Made by a program: the position numbers and the translations under genes
Assembly (NCBI RefSeq): GCF_002078875.1
Contig: NC_034422.1
Span: forward strand, 3,331,872-3,395,871
Direction: 5' to 3'
Origin: Numida meleagris
Lineage: Eukaryota; Chordata; Aves; Galliformes; Numididae
DNA length: 64,000 nucleotides
Shown: one piece after another, positions 53,061-64,000 of the stretch
How the letters are laid out: the number at the start of each line of letters is the position of its first letter
Numbering within the stretch: position 1 is the first letter of the stretch
The notes under the pieces: model-generated
What the model saw: the letters and a program-made list of their open reading frames with translations, nothing else
The model's database searches: none
Told to the model about the DNA's origin: nothing

Positions 53061-56000
53061 AATTGCAATAACTCAGATTAGAATCCTTGGACTTAAGTTT
53101 TATGGGAAGTGTCTGAGATCAGTTATTCACTAAAATGTAATTCAGTCTTTTTTACATCATAAAATTCAGCAAAGTTTACAATATATATTGTATGTATGAA
53201 TATTCCTGCTTTGTCCAATTATACTGTGAATATGCTGGAGCTATTCAGATGTCAAACATTAAAAAATAATTTTAAAAATTCTCTTTTGCAAGCCAGCCGT
53301 AAAGAAGTTGCTTGAAGAAATTAACTTCATTAATGAACAAATTTTTTTACTTTGAAGTCCAGAATGCTCACCAATGGTTGTGGGGAAGTTTACATGCAAA
53401 GTAAGGAAAGATTGGTTACATTTGTAATCATTCTAGGTAATATATTTTCTGTTCTATGGTTTTCTAGATTTTAAAAAATATTAATTATTTATACAGATAC
53501 TAAGTATGCTGGGGAGGGGGATCAGTTCTGTTCAGCAGCTGCTGGTTATCTAAAATAGTGCTCCAAATCCAGTCATGTTGATTCATTTCTTTATTTAATT
53601 GATAATGCAGTACCTTGCCTACTAAGAACAGATATTAGAATATGTCACTCCATGCATTTTTATTTTCTTTTGTTATATAGCTGCCTCTGTTTAAAACCTT
53701 GTTTTTCACATAAACCTCTTCATCCTGTTAATATTGTGGAGGAGGACATCTCTAACCTATGCACGAATAAATTTATCTAAGCAAGTATCTGGTGGCTATT
53801 TTTATATTCATGATGTTATTGTGACCTTTGTGAATATTTCCAGTAAGTGTTTGAATAAGGTATGCAAAAGCATACCAGCACACATGTCAAACAACTGCTG
53901 TGTCTTATTCATTTACAGTATTCCTGTATAACTTGATTAAATATTAAACCTGAAAAATAGAGTAATTGTATCTGCATAGAGATATTCATATATTTAAAAA
54001 AAAAAAAAAAACCCTATAGAAGTGCATCTTCACTATACTGAATTGAAATGATGACCTTGCTTGCCTGCCCCAGCTTCTCAGTTAGTAAATAATTGGAAAT
54101 GTTGGAATAGATTCAGAGTTTTGATGTACAAGTGTACTGGTTATTCACCAGTGTCTTTTCAAACACAGTCTGAAACTGTTTGTCAGTGTTTCCAAATATT
54201 TAAAATTTAGATTGCAGATTGCCACTCTAATAGCTTCTTGCTGACAAGGCATTGAATGGTGTTGTCTGAGAGGTGATGGTGTAACCTGTTCTTTCTCCTC
54301 CAGCTGTGTGCAGCACTACTGCCTCTCACCTGCCTGCTGGTCTCCAGCAGCAGTGGTGAGCAGCAGCAAGCAGTCTGCTTGGAGCTGACAGCTGCAGCCC
54401 CACGGGCTGGGAGGAGCAGTGCCCGCACTGGGGCTTGTCTCCTGGTGCCTTTTCTCCTGCTTGTGAGTGTCACATGCTGAGGTGGGAACCTTCCCATGGT
54501 CAGTGCCATAGCAAAAGCAATAGTGTAATATTCTTTGAGAGGGAAGATTGGCTGTGCTCTTTTTGTGGCTTGGGAGCTTTTTCAGAGAATTTTTAAGAAA
54601 GAATGCCTATGGCCTTATCAGTTTAATTTGATTCAATGCTATCTTCATATAGAAGTAAATTTTCTTAGCTTATTTAACAATCTAACACCAGCGGAGATGT
54701 GCTTGGGAGTAAATAACAATGCACTAAAATGCTGGGAATTGATGAATTTGTCTGATTGTAAGATAACTGAGCAGTTATGCTTGACTTTGGGGGGGGGGGG
54801 GGGGGGAAGCCACAAATACAGAAAGAAGCAGCCAGCTGAGCTTAGTGTGGATTGTAAGAGAAAGCCTTCAGGGTTTTTTCTTTTCTTTTTTTTTTTAAAG
54901 AGTTATGTTACCTAATGTTAAACTTGATTTGATACATTCATCTGGCTTGTTAAGCGACTTCTACAAATAACTGGGCATGCTTCATGCTGCAGTCAGTGGG
55001 TCAGCCTTTGCACCTGTGAATCAGCTCAGTCTTTTCTGTCACATACAGTAACTGTCTCAGTTGCAGTGTCACTATTTTAGTTACCTCTGTCAAACATGCA
55101 AAGTCCTTCCACACGCACGGTAGTAGTGTGACATTTACAAATCAGCTTTTTGGAATAAAAAGACCATTTTGTAAGTGCTTATAACTAGGTTTTGAAGAAC
55201 AAAAGTGCTTCTCAAAGATTTTTTTAAAAAGGAAGTATACAGAAATGGTAAGTAGAGACAAAATAATTGCATATTTTAAAGAACGTTCTGATTTCAATTA
55301 TTGGCTGCTTTTGAATCCAATTTTTTTCTTTCTTTAAAGGAGGAAAGGAGGATTTTGATGTTTGTTAGTAAATAGCTCTTAGAACTGCAAGTTATGATAT
55401 GAGTTGCTAACAATATGTAGCAGACTGTGGGCTGGGAAGAAAGCAAGGGTTATGCATAAGAAAATAAACTATATTTACTATATACAACTTTCAGAGAGAA
55501 CAGGAAAGTATATTGGCTCAGCCCATGCTAGCTCTGGTAAACTGAGCTGGACCACTTTAACAGGGCAGCTCAGTTTAGAGAACATGTCTGAATGAAGATG
55601 GGCTCAGTAGAGGGGCCATTTCTATAACAGCTCTCTAAATTTACAGTGCTTACACGGAACTTTACAGGCAACTTCGATGCTAGGTAACCTAGTCTTACTG
55701 TGCAGAACTATTGACTTTCTGTAGTTAAAAGGTTTTTAGTATCTTGATTCTGCTGTTATGTAATCTGCATTGATGTTTTTAACACTGCATATGTTTGTTA
55801 TGGGAATCATATCTAAAATTCCTGAAATCATACATGGAGGCTGGTAGATGACAAAACATACAAGACTATTAAGTTCACAATGTTGATGTCTTATGCATTT
55901 GCTACAGAAGTATTGTAGCATCTTATTAAGTGGTGATAGCTTAATAAAGCAGGGAAGGAAGACAACTGTAAACTAAAGGAAAACAAGTCAACATTTACCA

Positions 56001-58102
56001 GCCTTCTGCTGTAATGGACTCTTGCAGGCTTACTGTTAATCCCCAGATACTCCATCATGTGGAAAATGTGTGTAAATGCTGACAGGGCAGCAGTACAGTG
56101 GATAGTACAATGACGAAGAATGCTTCCTTGGATTTAAGTATTCTGAGTTTATATATTTGAATTTGTATTGAGTAAGATCCCTTTCCTCTATACTGTTCAC
56201 TTTTTATTTTAATAAGCACTGATTAGGGATTGGAAACTAACATCTGGGAGGCATTTTCATTCTAGCCTTTTTGGTGAAAATTTTTGTTTTGTAACATATT
56301 TTGAATACAAATCTGAATTTTGCAATAATAGAATACATTTAATATCTATTACTGCAATCCTTATATACTGTAGAATTGTATCAGGGCATATAGCAGCACT
56401 CTAGGCATGCATATCTATCTAATGTTAGCTCTCTAGCCTCTGTAAAAACTTCTCTCCATTCCCTCTGTAGACTATACGGTTTCTGCTGATCTCCCTTTTC
56501 AAAATTTAAGTAATCACCTTTTTGAAAATTAATTCTCTTATTGCTGATTTTTCTACCTTGTCTTTTCTGTCTAAATGATTGAATGATGACTAACTTGCTC
56601 TGCAGATGTTTTATTCTTGCTACTTTATTTAATGGACTTCTGGCAGAGGCCTTTTAAATTACTATGACTCTGAAGTAGCAGCCTTCTGCAGTGCAGCACA
56701 CCTACTTGGGACCTGCTCAGGGAAATATTTGCCACTTCTTCATGGCATTGTTTTAATTGCTGGCAGTACTCACAGAATGCTGTTGAAAAAGAGATACTTC
56801 CCAAAATGCAGACTTCCTTAGCTTTTGAGCCATCTCACTGCAGGTCTTAAAGTTTCTTCCAATTTCTTCCGTTGGTCTTCTGCTTTCCTTCTGTTGATGC
56901 CATTGCTTTTAGAGGCACTGTCTATTCTATTAGTGAATCTACTTCATGGTATCTGTAGTGAGGAAAAGCAATGGTATGCATGCCTACTAAACAAGGACAA
57001 TTACTGACGATAGGGACTGATCTTAGTTTTATCCACATGGCTGCCAACCATCTTAAAAGGGTAAATATAGCTGCTAGGAAACTGATCTAACTGAATCTAA
57101 CTTGAAAGCAAGCTGAGGAAAAAAAAATACATAGATGAAAAATCAAACAGCTTTTAACCTTCTGAAAAGCTGTAGAGGGAAAAAAAACAGCCTGGTTCTA
57201 AGTTCATGCAGATTTAAACATCGCATTTCCAGCTCACATGCTCTTGATTTTCCCTTTTGGCAGTTTGTTCAGATTAGAGTTAGTGGATGGAATCTCAGAG
57301 GAGAATAAAAGCCAGTGTTTTGAAAACTAATGAAGTAATTATCCAAAGCATTATTTACAATGATTACTTAGAAGATAATGAGACCCTTTAATTATGTTTG
57401 TTCTGCATAGCTAGCCTTTCAATAATTCAGAGTACTACTGTTCAATTTCCTCTATATTCACTTTGCACATTTTTGTTTGGAAAACTGTCACAGCTGTTTG
57501 TTATGTGCAAGTATGGGCCCTTGTTCTGGATGTCGTTTGTCACACGAGGATCACCTGCTCCCTTCAGCTGGAGTAGGAGGCTTTTAAGTTCAGGCTTCTC
57601 TGACCCTTCAGTGTAGTGCAGAACAACATAAATGCGGGGTGAATCGAAGCTGAACCTCTGAAGGGCTGTGTTGTGGCTTGGAAGTAGCACTGCTACATGG
57701 TAACATATGCATTAATGCAGTAAGTAAGGTTTCTGCTACTGTTTATCTCTTTACAGGTAAAGTTTGAGTTTACTTTCATTTAGGGACTCCTTAATTTTGT
57801 TTGAAGTATAAGTTGTTTCTTTTTAAGAGCTTTACTCACTTGTCTATAAAAAATGCAGAACATCATTAGTATTTTAGCAGCTAATAAATATTTCACTAGT
57901 ATTTTCATAAGCATTCGTGAACCTGCTGCTAAAATAAGACAGTTCTGCTTAAGCACATGCCTAAACGTTATGGTCCCCAAGGAGATCCATCTTTTGTCAC
58001 AGGCTTTATCTTAATTTGGTACACCAATGAAGCACAGACTCGCTATGTGCAGTGATGCTACTCCACATTAGTAGGGCAGATGATGTAGTCATTGATGCTT
58101 AG
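53061..58102. other. region between STX2 and the unnamed gene
   Basis: No supported exon. An A run at 53996-54012 and an 18-base G run at 54789-54806 stand out. A GC-richer patch at about 54240-54510 gives a 100-codon minus-strand ORF without recognisable motifs. Confidence 0.5.
54789..54806 (+). repeat. poly-G tract (18 G)
   Basis: Uninterrupted G run in AT-rich surroundings; it could form a G-quadruplex and is prone to length change and sequencing error. Confidence 0.9.
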
Positions 58103-58345
58103 AAATCAATACGAATGTTAATCCCAGAGAGGCTCCACGGGCTTGGAGTTTGTCTGCTGGCAGTTTATTTAGAGTCAAATCGACTCCTGTTGGAATCTTT
58201 CCATCGACTTGGAGAGATGCTGCAAAGGGCAGCTGATCTTATACTTACCTTTGATTACTTTGAGGCAGATATGCAGCCTAAGCAGAAGCATATTTTAATT
58301 ATGCTGGAATATATTTTAAATGTACAGAAACAGAACCATGGCAGA
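58103..58345 (+). CDS. unnamed gene, candidate exon a
   Basis: Open frame after a weak GATGCTTAG acceptor, with ATG at 58115, up to a good AGA/GTAAGG donor. Encodes up to 81 residues, helix-like, ending LEYILNVQKQNHGR. If it is the first exon, the AG is irrelevant and the ATG is the start. Confidence 0.4.
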
Positions 58346-61300
58346 GTAAGGTAGAAGTTAAAATTCCAAAGAGCACATTAAGCAATATGGTGTTCTGTTT
58401 CGCTTGGTCACTGTGAAATCAAATTTTAAAATAGTGCATTTAAGTAGTGAATTCCTCTGTACAAACGTGTCAAGAATTACATTGCTCACTGTGGGTGTTA
58501 ACTGTTACTTACATATAGGAGTCATATATGTCTCAGTGGCTAGTACAAAAAGTTCTAGTTTCAAAGGGTCAAAAACACTGTGACTACTCATTTGCAATAC
58601 AACTGAGAACGCTGACCCAGCCTCCCCAAAACTTGGATTAAAGACACAAGGTGGGCCATGAATGTTTTGGAAGGAAGAGAACAAAGGCGTTGAGAAAGGA
58701 AAGGAGAAATATTTGAGTAATATGTCTGTTGCCTTGAAGTTGTAACTAGTGAAATGATACTGTCTGACTTGATTAAGTCAGAAGACCTGTATATGCCAAT
58801 GTGAGCTTCTCTCCAGGGAGTTGAAATGCTCTCAAGCCACTTTTTCCCCTTTATTACAGAAGAAAGCTATCAGTCACATTCTGGATCATGGCAATTCTGT
58901 ACTGGATTCCCCCAAGTCAAACCAATCATTTCCAAAGGCAGCTAAGTCCTTGATTAAAGATCAAGAGGAAGACAAAGTAGTGAGTAACCTTTTCCAATCT
59001 AGGCTATGTCAGAACTCGTTTGAAAACTTGCCTGGTGTTTCTTGTTGGTTGTTTTCTTGTTATTGTTATATTATTTCCTTTTTTTGAGGTGTGATATTAT
59101 AAGTAAATGTATATAATAAGCACTTTTATTAAACTCTTAATGTATATATATTTTAAGAGCTATACGAAGCCTTGTTAACAAAAGGCTTTCTGTTATAGGA
59201 TTAGTATGCAAACTAATTAAAACAGAAGAACCCTACTGCTTGGTATGTAGCTTAGAAAGGGTAGGTCAGAAAGTACCTTGTTTGTGAGCAGTAACAGTAT
59301 AACACTTGCACACCTGATCTGACTACAAAGGTGGGCTATTTTGGATACACTGTGCCTGAAATCATATACTTGTATGAAAGAAGAGTTGCTCTAGAGCTTG
59401 TGAAGCTTCTGACAGGAGGTGCCCTCTTGATGTCCCTGGTGAGTCTGAAGTGAGATGTAGATCATGGTTAAAGCCTAAGCTCACAGGCCCAGGAGGCTAT
59501 GGCTACTCTTTCAATCTGTCCCTCTTTCTTTCATCTCTGTTGAGGAAATGTTTTTATCTCCACAACAAATAATTCATATTAAGAATTCTAGTTTAGTATG
59601 TACTCTCTGACTTCTGGGTTTGCCGAAGGGCATTGCAAAATTGTTTCCACAAAATGCCTGGTGGATCTGTATTCAGTTATGTTACCCACTTGATATCCTC
59701 ATGACCCTCATCAATACATTCTTAGGCATTTATTGTTAGAATAATTGCAGTTCCTTCTCACATTCCCCACATTAAAAAGTCTCTGCTTTCTAAACTGCCT
59801 ACGAAGCGGCACATCCATTTTTTAAATAAATTAATTTGCATGTGTAGAAGAGTACATTTAGCCTACGCCTACAATATAAAGCTTTTTTTAACCTACAGAT
59901 ACTGCTCACAAGACTATAAAAAAAAAAAAATAGTCACCTAAAACTTGGTTCAGAACCCTTATAATGACTGTAGCAAGTTCCTACAAAGGACTGTGAAGTT
60001 ATTTAGTAGCATAATGTGTGATCTGCATTTCTGAAATGGTTGGATAATTGACAGCCTATGTATGAATTTTGGAGGCTAATTTTAGGTTACAGTAATCTTG
60101 CCCTGTGCCTGAAAACTTGATACCACACGGTCAGGTCACCCACTCTGCCAGGACAAGTTGGGAGAATGGCTCTGATGTTCCGTGCAGACCCAGAGCATGA
60201 CAGCTGGGCACGTTTCTGTTCACTTGATTCTGGAGCTGTTCATAAGGCTTTTGTCAGAGTCCCCATTTATACGGTTTTCCCCCAGAGTATTTTGGAGATT
60301 TTCCTTGCAATATGAGGGAAATAAAAAGGTGGAACAAATTAGTCATAGTACAAAAGAACAGGTAAAATCATAGGAAGATAAAATTCAGCAAGTGTTGATA
60401 TGTACTTTTAATTACAGCTGATATATGTGGTTTTTTTGTTTTTGTTTTTAATCCTGAGAAGTAGTGGAGATTATTGTAAACTTCAAGTGAATTTGAAGAA
60501 AATAAAGGCAAAGCCCCATTGCTGCCCTGTAATCCAGCTGGATTCAGAACCTATATACAACAGACTTGGGTTTAGCTAATAGATTGGCTTTCTACATTTT
60601 TCTCATCTAAGTTGGTTCATTGCTAAACTAGAAGCAAGCATGTGCTATAAAGGATGACTCACAGACTTGTGGGCCAGGATGCTTTTCTTGCTTTTTCCAT
60701 TGAGCATTTTTTATACTCGGACACAAATAAGTGCTCTTGTTGACTTCCCTATCATCTAGTACCGGGAAAGTAAATCTGAAATTATTTTGATTACGTTACA
60801 ATATATTTTTTGTGATTAAAGAAGTATTGGTTAATTGCCATCTATGATAAACTTTTAAGTTCTGAGCTTACACATTGATGCATATAGCACTGCCACTCAA
60901 TATAGTAACATATAAAAGGAAAACAACTGAGTTGTGTAGAATAGTGCTTTTTTAAATAAATAAAAATGTATGTGATGTTCTTATTTAAATGAATGATTTA
61001 TTGCGGTTTGAGAGAAAGCCAACAGCTTTGTGAGGAAGGGAGGATTCAGGGACATTAGCGGTTTGGAAATGGGAGCTAGGATAGGAAAATGGTTTTCCTT
61101 TTTCTTCCCCTACTCTTGGACGGTGAAATAAGCTATAGGAAGAGAAAGGGGGAAAGAAGTTATGGGCAAGGCTGGGAAGTAGCAGCTCCCTTTGAGCAAA
61201 CCTTCATTTTGCTTTTCCTTGTGGTGGTAGTACCTGATGTCAGTGCCAACCCTGCTGCTGTGCAGATTGCTCCCATTAGCATCGGCATTATCTCCCTTCC

Positions 61301-63580
61301 TCCCTCACCATCAGCAGCCACAGTGAGCTGTGCCAGCTTTATGCCTGCAGCCAGCTCTGGTCCTAGCCAAGACCTTGTTCAGCTTTATTTCTCTTTTGAA
61401 TCTGGTTTTATTATACAGCAGTCTAGTAAAGAAAAGGTATTCATACTTGTTTGCAGTTCCTGCATGGATGATATAAATGGTCTTATTCAGTGTCCTGCAA
61501 TAACTTTCCGGAAAAGTTTTTTTTAAAATTCTCATCAAAATGCCTTTACATGCAGTAACTTCCTCTGTATACAGTTCTATGCTCTCATCTCTCAAATATG
61601 TGTACATTTATTCTATATATTTGCTACCTCTTCCATTTCAGTGTCTTTTGAGATGTTGTTTCCCACTATCAAAATGTCAAGTAAAGAAAGAAAGAGAGTG
61701 CAAGAGGAGGGAAAGCTGCATTCATTGTTCAGAAAGGACTTCTGGATTCCTCCCAATTGTCCTGGGCTATAACTAGCAGGAATCATGAAAGCTAAAACTG
61801 TGACAGATGGTTTGCGTTTGTAGTATGAGTGGTTCTAATGACCACCTTTGGTTCACAAAGAGTGACTGCAGAACAGCTACTAGAAGGCTTCTTTTCAAAC
61901 TCAAGCAGCTATCTGCTTTATTAGAAACAATTCACTTTTCCTTTATATTTGGTTTGTTTTGCTGCTTTTTCCTTCTACTGTATTCTGGTAGAAATTAGAG
62001 CGTTAGGGAAAATAATTGACTCAACTTCCTCTTCTGCAGAGAGGTCCAAATTTTCCTAATATGAAATCCACTCCCCAAATGGTACAAAATGCCAAGTCAT
62101 GCTGATGAAATAGAGACAGCCAGACTCAAGATTGGCAGAGAAAGGATGAAAATAAGGATAGTGGTGTTTGGAAAAACAGATCACTTTAGTTTACCCTTTG
62201 GGAGCAGCCTAAGTTATCCTAGATTATATGTTAATAAAGTAAAATGACATCTGCTTCACTAGTGCTTGTAAGACAGCATGCAGAGTGAGTGACAACAGGA
62301 ACCTCCATTATGAAGTTTCCTTTAAATGTACATAAGCAGAGGAAAGAGGGATCAACCTTCCTGAAAGAATACTGAACTACAGTGAACTGAGCAATATGGT
62401 ATAAGGCCATTTCCCTAGCTGCTTGATGTTTGTTTAGGCTTTCAAGCTCAATGATGCAAGACTTGCTCATATTGAGTGAAGCACACTGTAAAGTTTGTGT
62501 GATTTCAGCAGTATCTTGTAATTTAAAAAAGCAATCCATGCTAAGCTCTCTAGTACACTTCAAATAACAACGAATAATAATACGTATTTACTCTGTACCC
62601 TGTCATTCTGAATTGGGTAACAGTAGAAAGAACAAAGGTCCCACACTTTGTGGTTCTTTATCCTCCTTAATTCCAGGGATGTAGCAGAAAATGCACTCTT
62701 TTGCTAGAGTAATCTGATGAAGTAATGCCACTTTACGTAGACCCAACATGAGCTTCTTCCTAGGATTGAAAAATAGACAAAATGCCATGCAAGGAGCAAA
62801 ATGCTTCTAATAATATCACTTATAATTTGGTTTGCAATGGTGCCGAGTCTATCACTTCGTAGCACTAGCCCTCTTGACACTATGCTGAGCACTGTGCAGA
62901 CACGGGACTGGTGACTGGGCTCTGCCACAAACATACTGTATAGTCAGTTGTTGAGTGAAGGGCACATTTAATTTGTTCCATCGGCCTTCTTCAGCTTCAA
63001 GACTGCACTTTGAATCTTGTGCTTTACTATGCAAGAGCAAATTTATATAATACCAGCCAAATCACTGAGACATTTTAGATGTGTTGCAATGTGTTTTAAC
63101 GAGATGTGACGCATTATGTTCCACAGTCCAGAAAGGGCAACAGGAAAGCAAAACAAACATCGGAAAAGCTTCCACACTTCCGACCTGAGGACAGAAGCAG
63201 ACGGAAAGGTAGCTCAGTAACTCCTAAGAGCATCAAGGTAAGGGACTGTTACGTGTGTGAAGCCTTTCAGTGGCCTTACTGCCAATTGCTGAAGCAGCTC
63301 TCATGGCGTTGGCCCGAATCAGGGGCCAATCAATTTTGCTTCCCTGGTATGAGTATTTTGGTTTTATGGTCTAGCACAAACTACTCCTCTGTCCGCAGTT
63401 TTAGATAAAGGAAGCAGTGAAGATATTCTCGAGGTTCTCTTGCAGCTGAGACAGAGCACCCCGTTTACCCCCAGAGGAACCGCTTTTCCAGTGACGCTGG
63501 GGGGCATCAGTGGTCGGGAAGTTCATCTGATGTTTATTCTGTCTCCTCTTTTCCATTTGCTAATTGACCAGCTCTCCTGA
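58103..63580 (+). CDS. unnamed multi-exon gene downstream of STX2 (putative)
   Basis: Four exon-like segments lie on one strand: 58103-58345, 58860-58979, 63127-63208 (or 63237) and 63399-63580. Joins are phase 0, phase 0 and, with the 63208 donor, phase 1, so one frame runs through to TGA at 63578-63580. AATAAA follows 61 nt later. The product would be about 205 residues: an alpha-helical N-terminal part (LESFHRLGEMLQRAADLI), a polar Lys/Ser-rich middle (SPKSNQSFPKAAKSLIKD), a basic segment (SRKGNRKAKQTSEKLPHFRP) and an acidic-leucine start of the last exon (DKGSSEDILEVLLQLRQS). I recognise no family, and this is not RIMBP2 as I know it. ATG at 58115 could be the start, or earlier exons may exist. 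More exons could lie in the 4.1 kb between 58979 and 63127. Function unknown. Confidence 0.45.
58860..58979 (+). CDS. unnamed gene, candidate exon b
   Basis: Excellent acceptor (TTTTTCCCCTTTATTACAG) and donor (GTGAGT) frame 40 codons starting KKAISHILDHGNSVLDSP and ending DQEEDKV. Phase 0 on both sides, joining exon a in frame. Confidence 0.5.
58980..63126. other. intron of the unnamed gene (or intergenic)
   Basis: Holds no confident exon. A segment at 60289-60360 has an acceptor (GTTTTCCCCCAG) and a GTAAAA donor, but its open frame does not fit exon b. A Pro/Ser/Ala-rich open stretch at about 61235-61380 and a 110-codon minus-strand ORF at 62231-62563 are unassigned. Confidence 0.4.
63127..63237 (+). 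CDS. unnamed gene, candidate exon c (two possible donors)
   Basis: After a GTTCCACAG acceptor only one frame is open: a basic peptide SRKGNRKAKQTSEKLPHFRP followed by EDRSRRK. Donor GTAGCT after 63208 is weaker but gives the phase needed for the last exon. Donor GTAAGG after 63237 is stronger and would extend the peptide by GSSVTPKSIK, but does not match the last exon's phase. Confidence 0.45.
63399..63580 (+). CDS. unnamed gene, candidate terminal exon
   Basis: Acceptor TCCTCTGTCCGCAG is strong. The only long open frame begins LDKGSSEDILEVLLQLRQST and runs 59 codons to TGA. The poly(A) signal is close behind. Confidence 0.45.
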
Positions 63581-63641
63581 GCTCTCAGTGCTTCTCTCTT
63601 CAGCAAATACAAGCACATAAAAATTGCTTTTAAAAAAAATC

Positions 63642-63647
63642 AATAAA
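63642..63647 (+). promoter_or_regulatory. poly(A) signal of the unnamed gene (AATAAA)
   Basis: Canonical AATAAA 61 nt after the TGA of the candidate terminal exon; cleavage expected near 63665. Confidence 0.45.
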
Positions 63648-63824
63648 CACTTAAGTGTTTGGCATCTCTCAAACTTCTTACTGCACCGTTTACTCAACAG
63701 CTTAATGTTTAACAGAAGCAACTTGCCTGTTAAATACTCATGTGCAAATTTAGCAGGTATGACACATCACAGTTTAATTCAATTTTTCTCACTCTTTTCA
63801 CTCATGACAAAATGAACTGTTTCA

Positions 63825-64000
63825 GAGCTCCGCGCGCAGCGGGGCCACCTCAGGCGGCGGCGCGAGGCGGGAGAGCAACGACTGCGGGGCCGCGAGGTGC
63901 AGGGGAAAGGGCGGGAAGCGGCCGTGCAGCGCTGTGCTGAGCAAAAAGGGCGGGAAGCGGCCGTGCAGCGATGTGCTGAGCGAAAAGGGCGGGAAGCGGC
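63825..64000. promoter_or_regulatory. start of a CpG-rich block at the right edge, probable promoter of the next gene
   Basis: GC content and CpG density rise sharply at 63825 (CTCCGCGCGCAGCGGGG) and remain high to the edge. By synteny the next plus-strand gene should be RIMBP2; this is inference. Confidence 0.45.
63906..64000 (+). repeat. 39-bp GC-box tandem repeat (2.4 copies visible)
   Basis: The unit AAAGGGCGGGAAGCGGCCGT is repeated at exactly 39-bp spacing: the GGGCGGG cores start at 63909, 63948 and 63987. Units differ by single bases (GCGCTGTG versus GCGATGTG). The array runs off the window. Each unit holds an Sp1-type GC box. Confidence 0.9.

Noticed and set aside
54207..54509. 100-codon minus-strand ORF
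   Set aside because: Arg/Ala/Ser-rich composition from a GC-richer patch, no recognised motif, no splice sites.
60289..60360. Possible extra exon of the unnamed gene
   Set aside because: It has acceptor and donor, but the open frame needs two bases from a preceding exon, whereas exon b ends in phase 0.
61235..61380. Pro/Ser/Ala-rich open stretch on the plus strand
   Set aside because: Composition is repetitive and the downstream end has no convincing donor; not added to the gene model.
62231..62563. 110-codon minus-strand ORF
   Set aside because: Helical-looking peptide but no recognised family, no poly(A) signal or splice evidence; probably chance.
53061..64000. RIMBP2 coding exons
   Set aside because: Expected by synteny, but no SH3 or FN3 segment or known RIMBP2 N-terminal sequence could be found; it probably begins past the right edge.

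Overview
The window is a piece of a vertebrate nuclear genome, almost certainly from a bird and most likely a galliform such as chicken. Coding sequence is split into short exons with GT/AG splice sites. CR1 LINE fragments, an internally deleted mariner element and two copies of an LTR-like repeat fit an avian genome. The gene order ADGRD1 - RAN - STX2 matches the order I know from human 12q24.33. Placing it on chicken chromosome 15 is inference. Every gene call rests on reading exon translations and splice junctions by eye; no database search was run.

Layout. Positions 1-19.87 kb (minus strand) hold the 5' half of ADGRD1 (GPR133): signal peptide, pentraxin/laminin-G-like domain and the start of the GAIN region, in nine in-phase exons. 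The rest of the receptor (GPS, seven membrane helices) lies beyond the left edge. A TATA box at 19.86 kb fits its promoter. From 19.9 to 30.84 kb the sequence is intergenic, with one LTR-like repeat, an isolated CpG-rich islet at 25.9 kb and AT-rich stretches that might be regulatory. RAN occupies 30.84-35.07 kb on the minus strand and is complete: a noncoding first exon and six coding exons (216 aa), starting in a CpG island. About 3 kb away a second CpG island with CRE sites starts STX2 on the plus strand (38.1 to about 52.7 kb). Its first nine coding exons are followed by two alternative last exons encoding different membrane anchors.

Downstream of STX2, the plus strand at 58.1-63.66 kb carries four exon-like segments. 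They have compatible phases, and the last one has a stop followed closely by AATAAA. I read this as a small gene I cannot name, lying between STX2 and what should be RIMBP2. The window ends in a CpG-rich block with a 39-bp GC-box tandem repeat, which may begin the next gene's promoter.

The genes do not form one pathway. RAN drives nucleocytoplasmic transport and spindle assembly. STX2 (epimorphin) is a plasma-membrane t-SNARE used in exocytosis and cytokinesis. ADGRD1 is an adhesion GPCR. Their adjacency is conserved synteny, not an operon.
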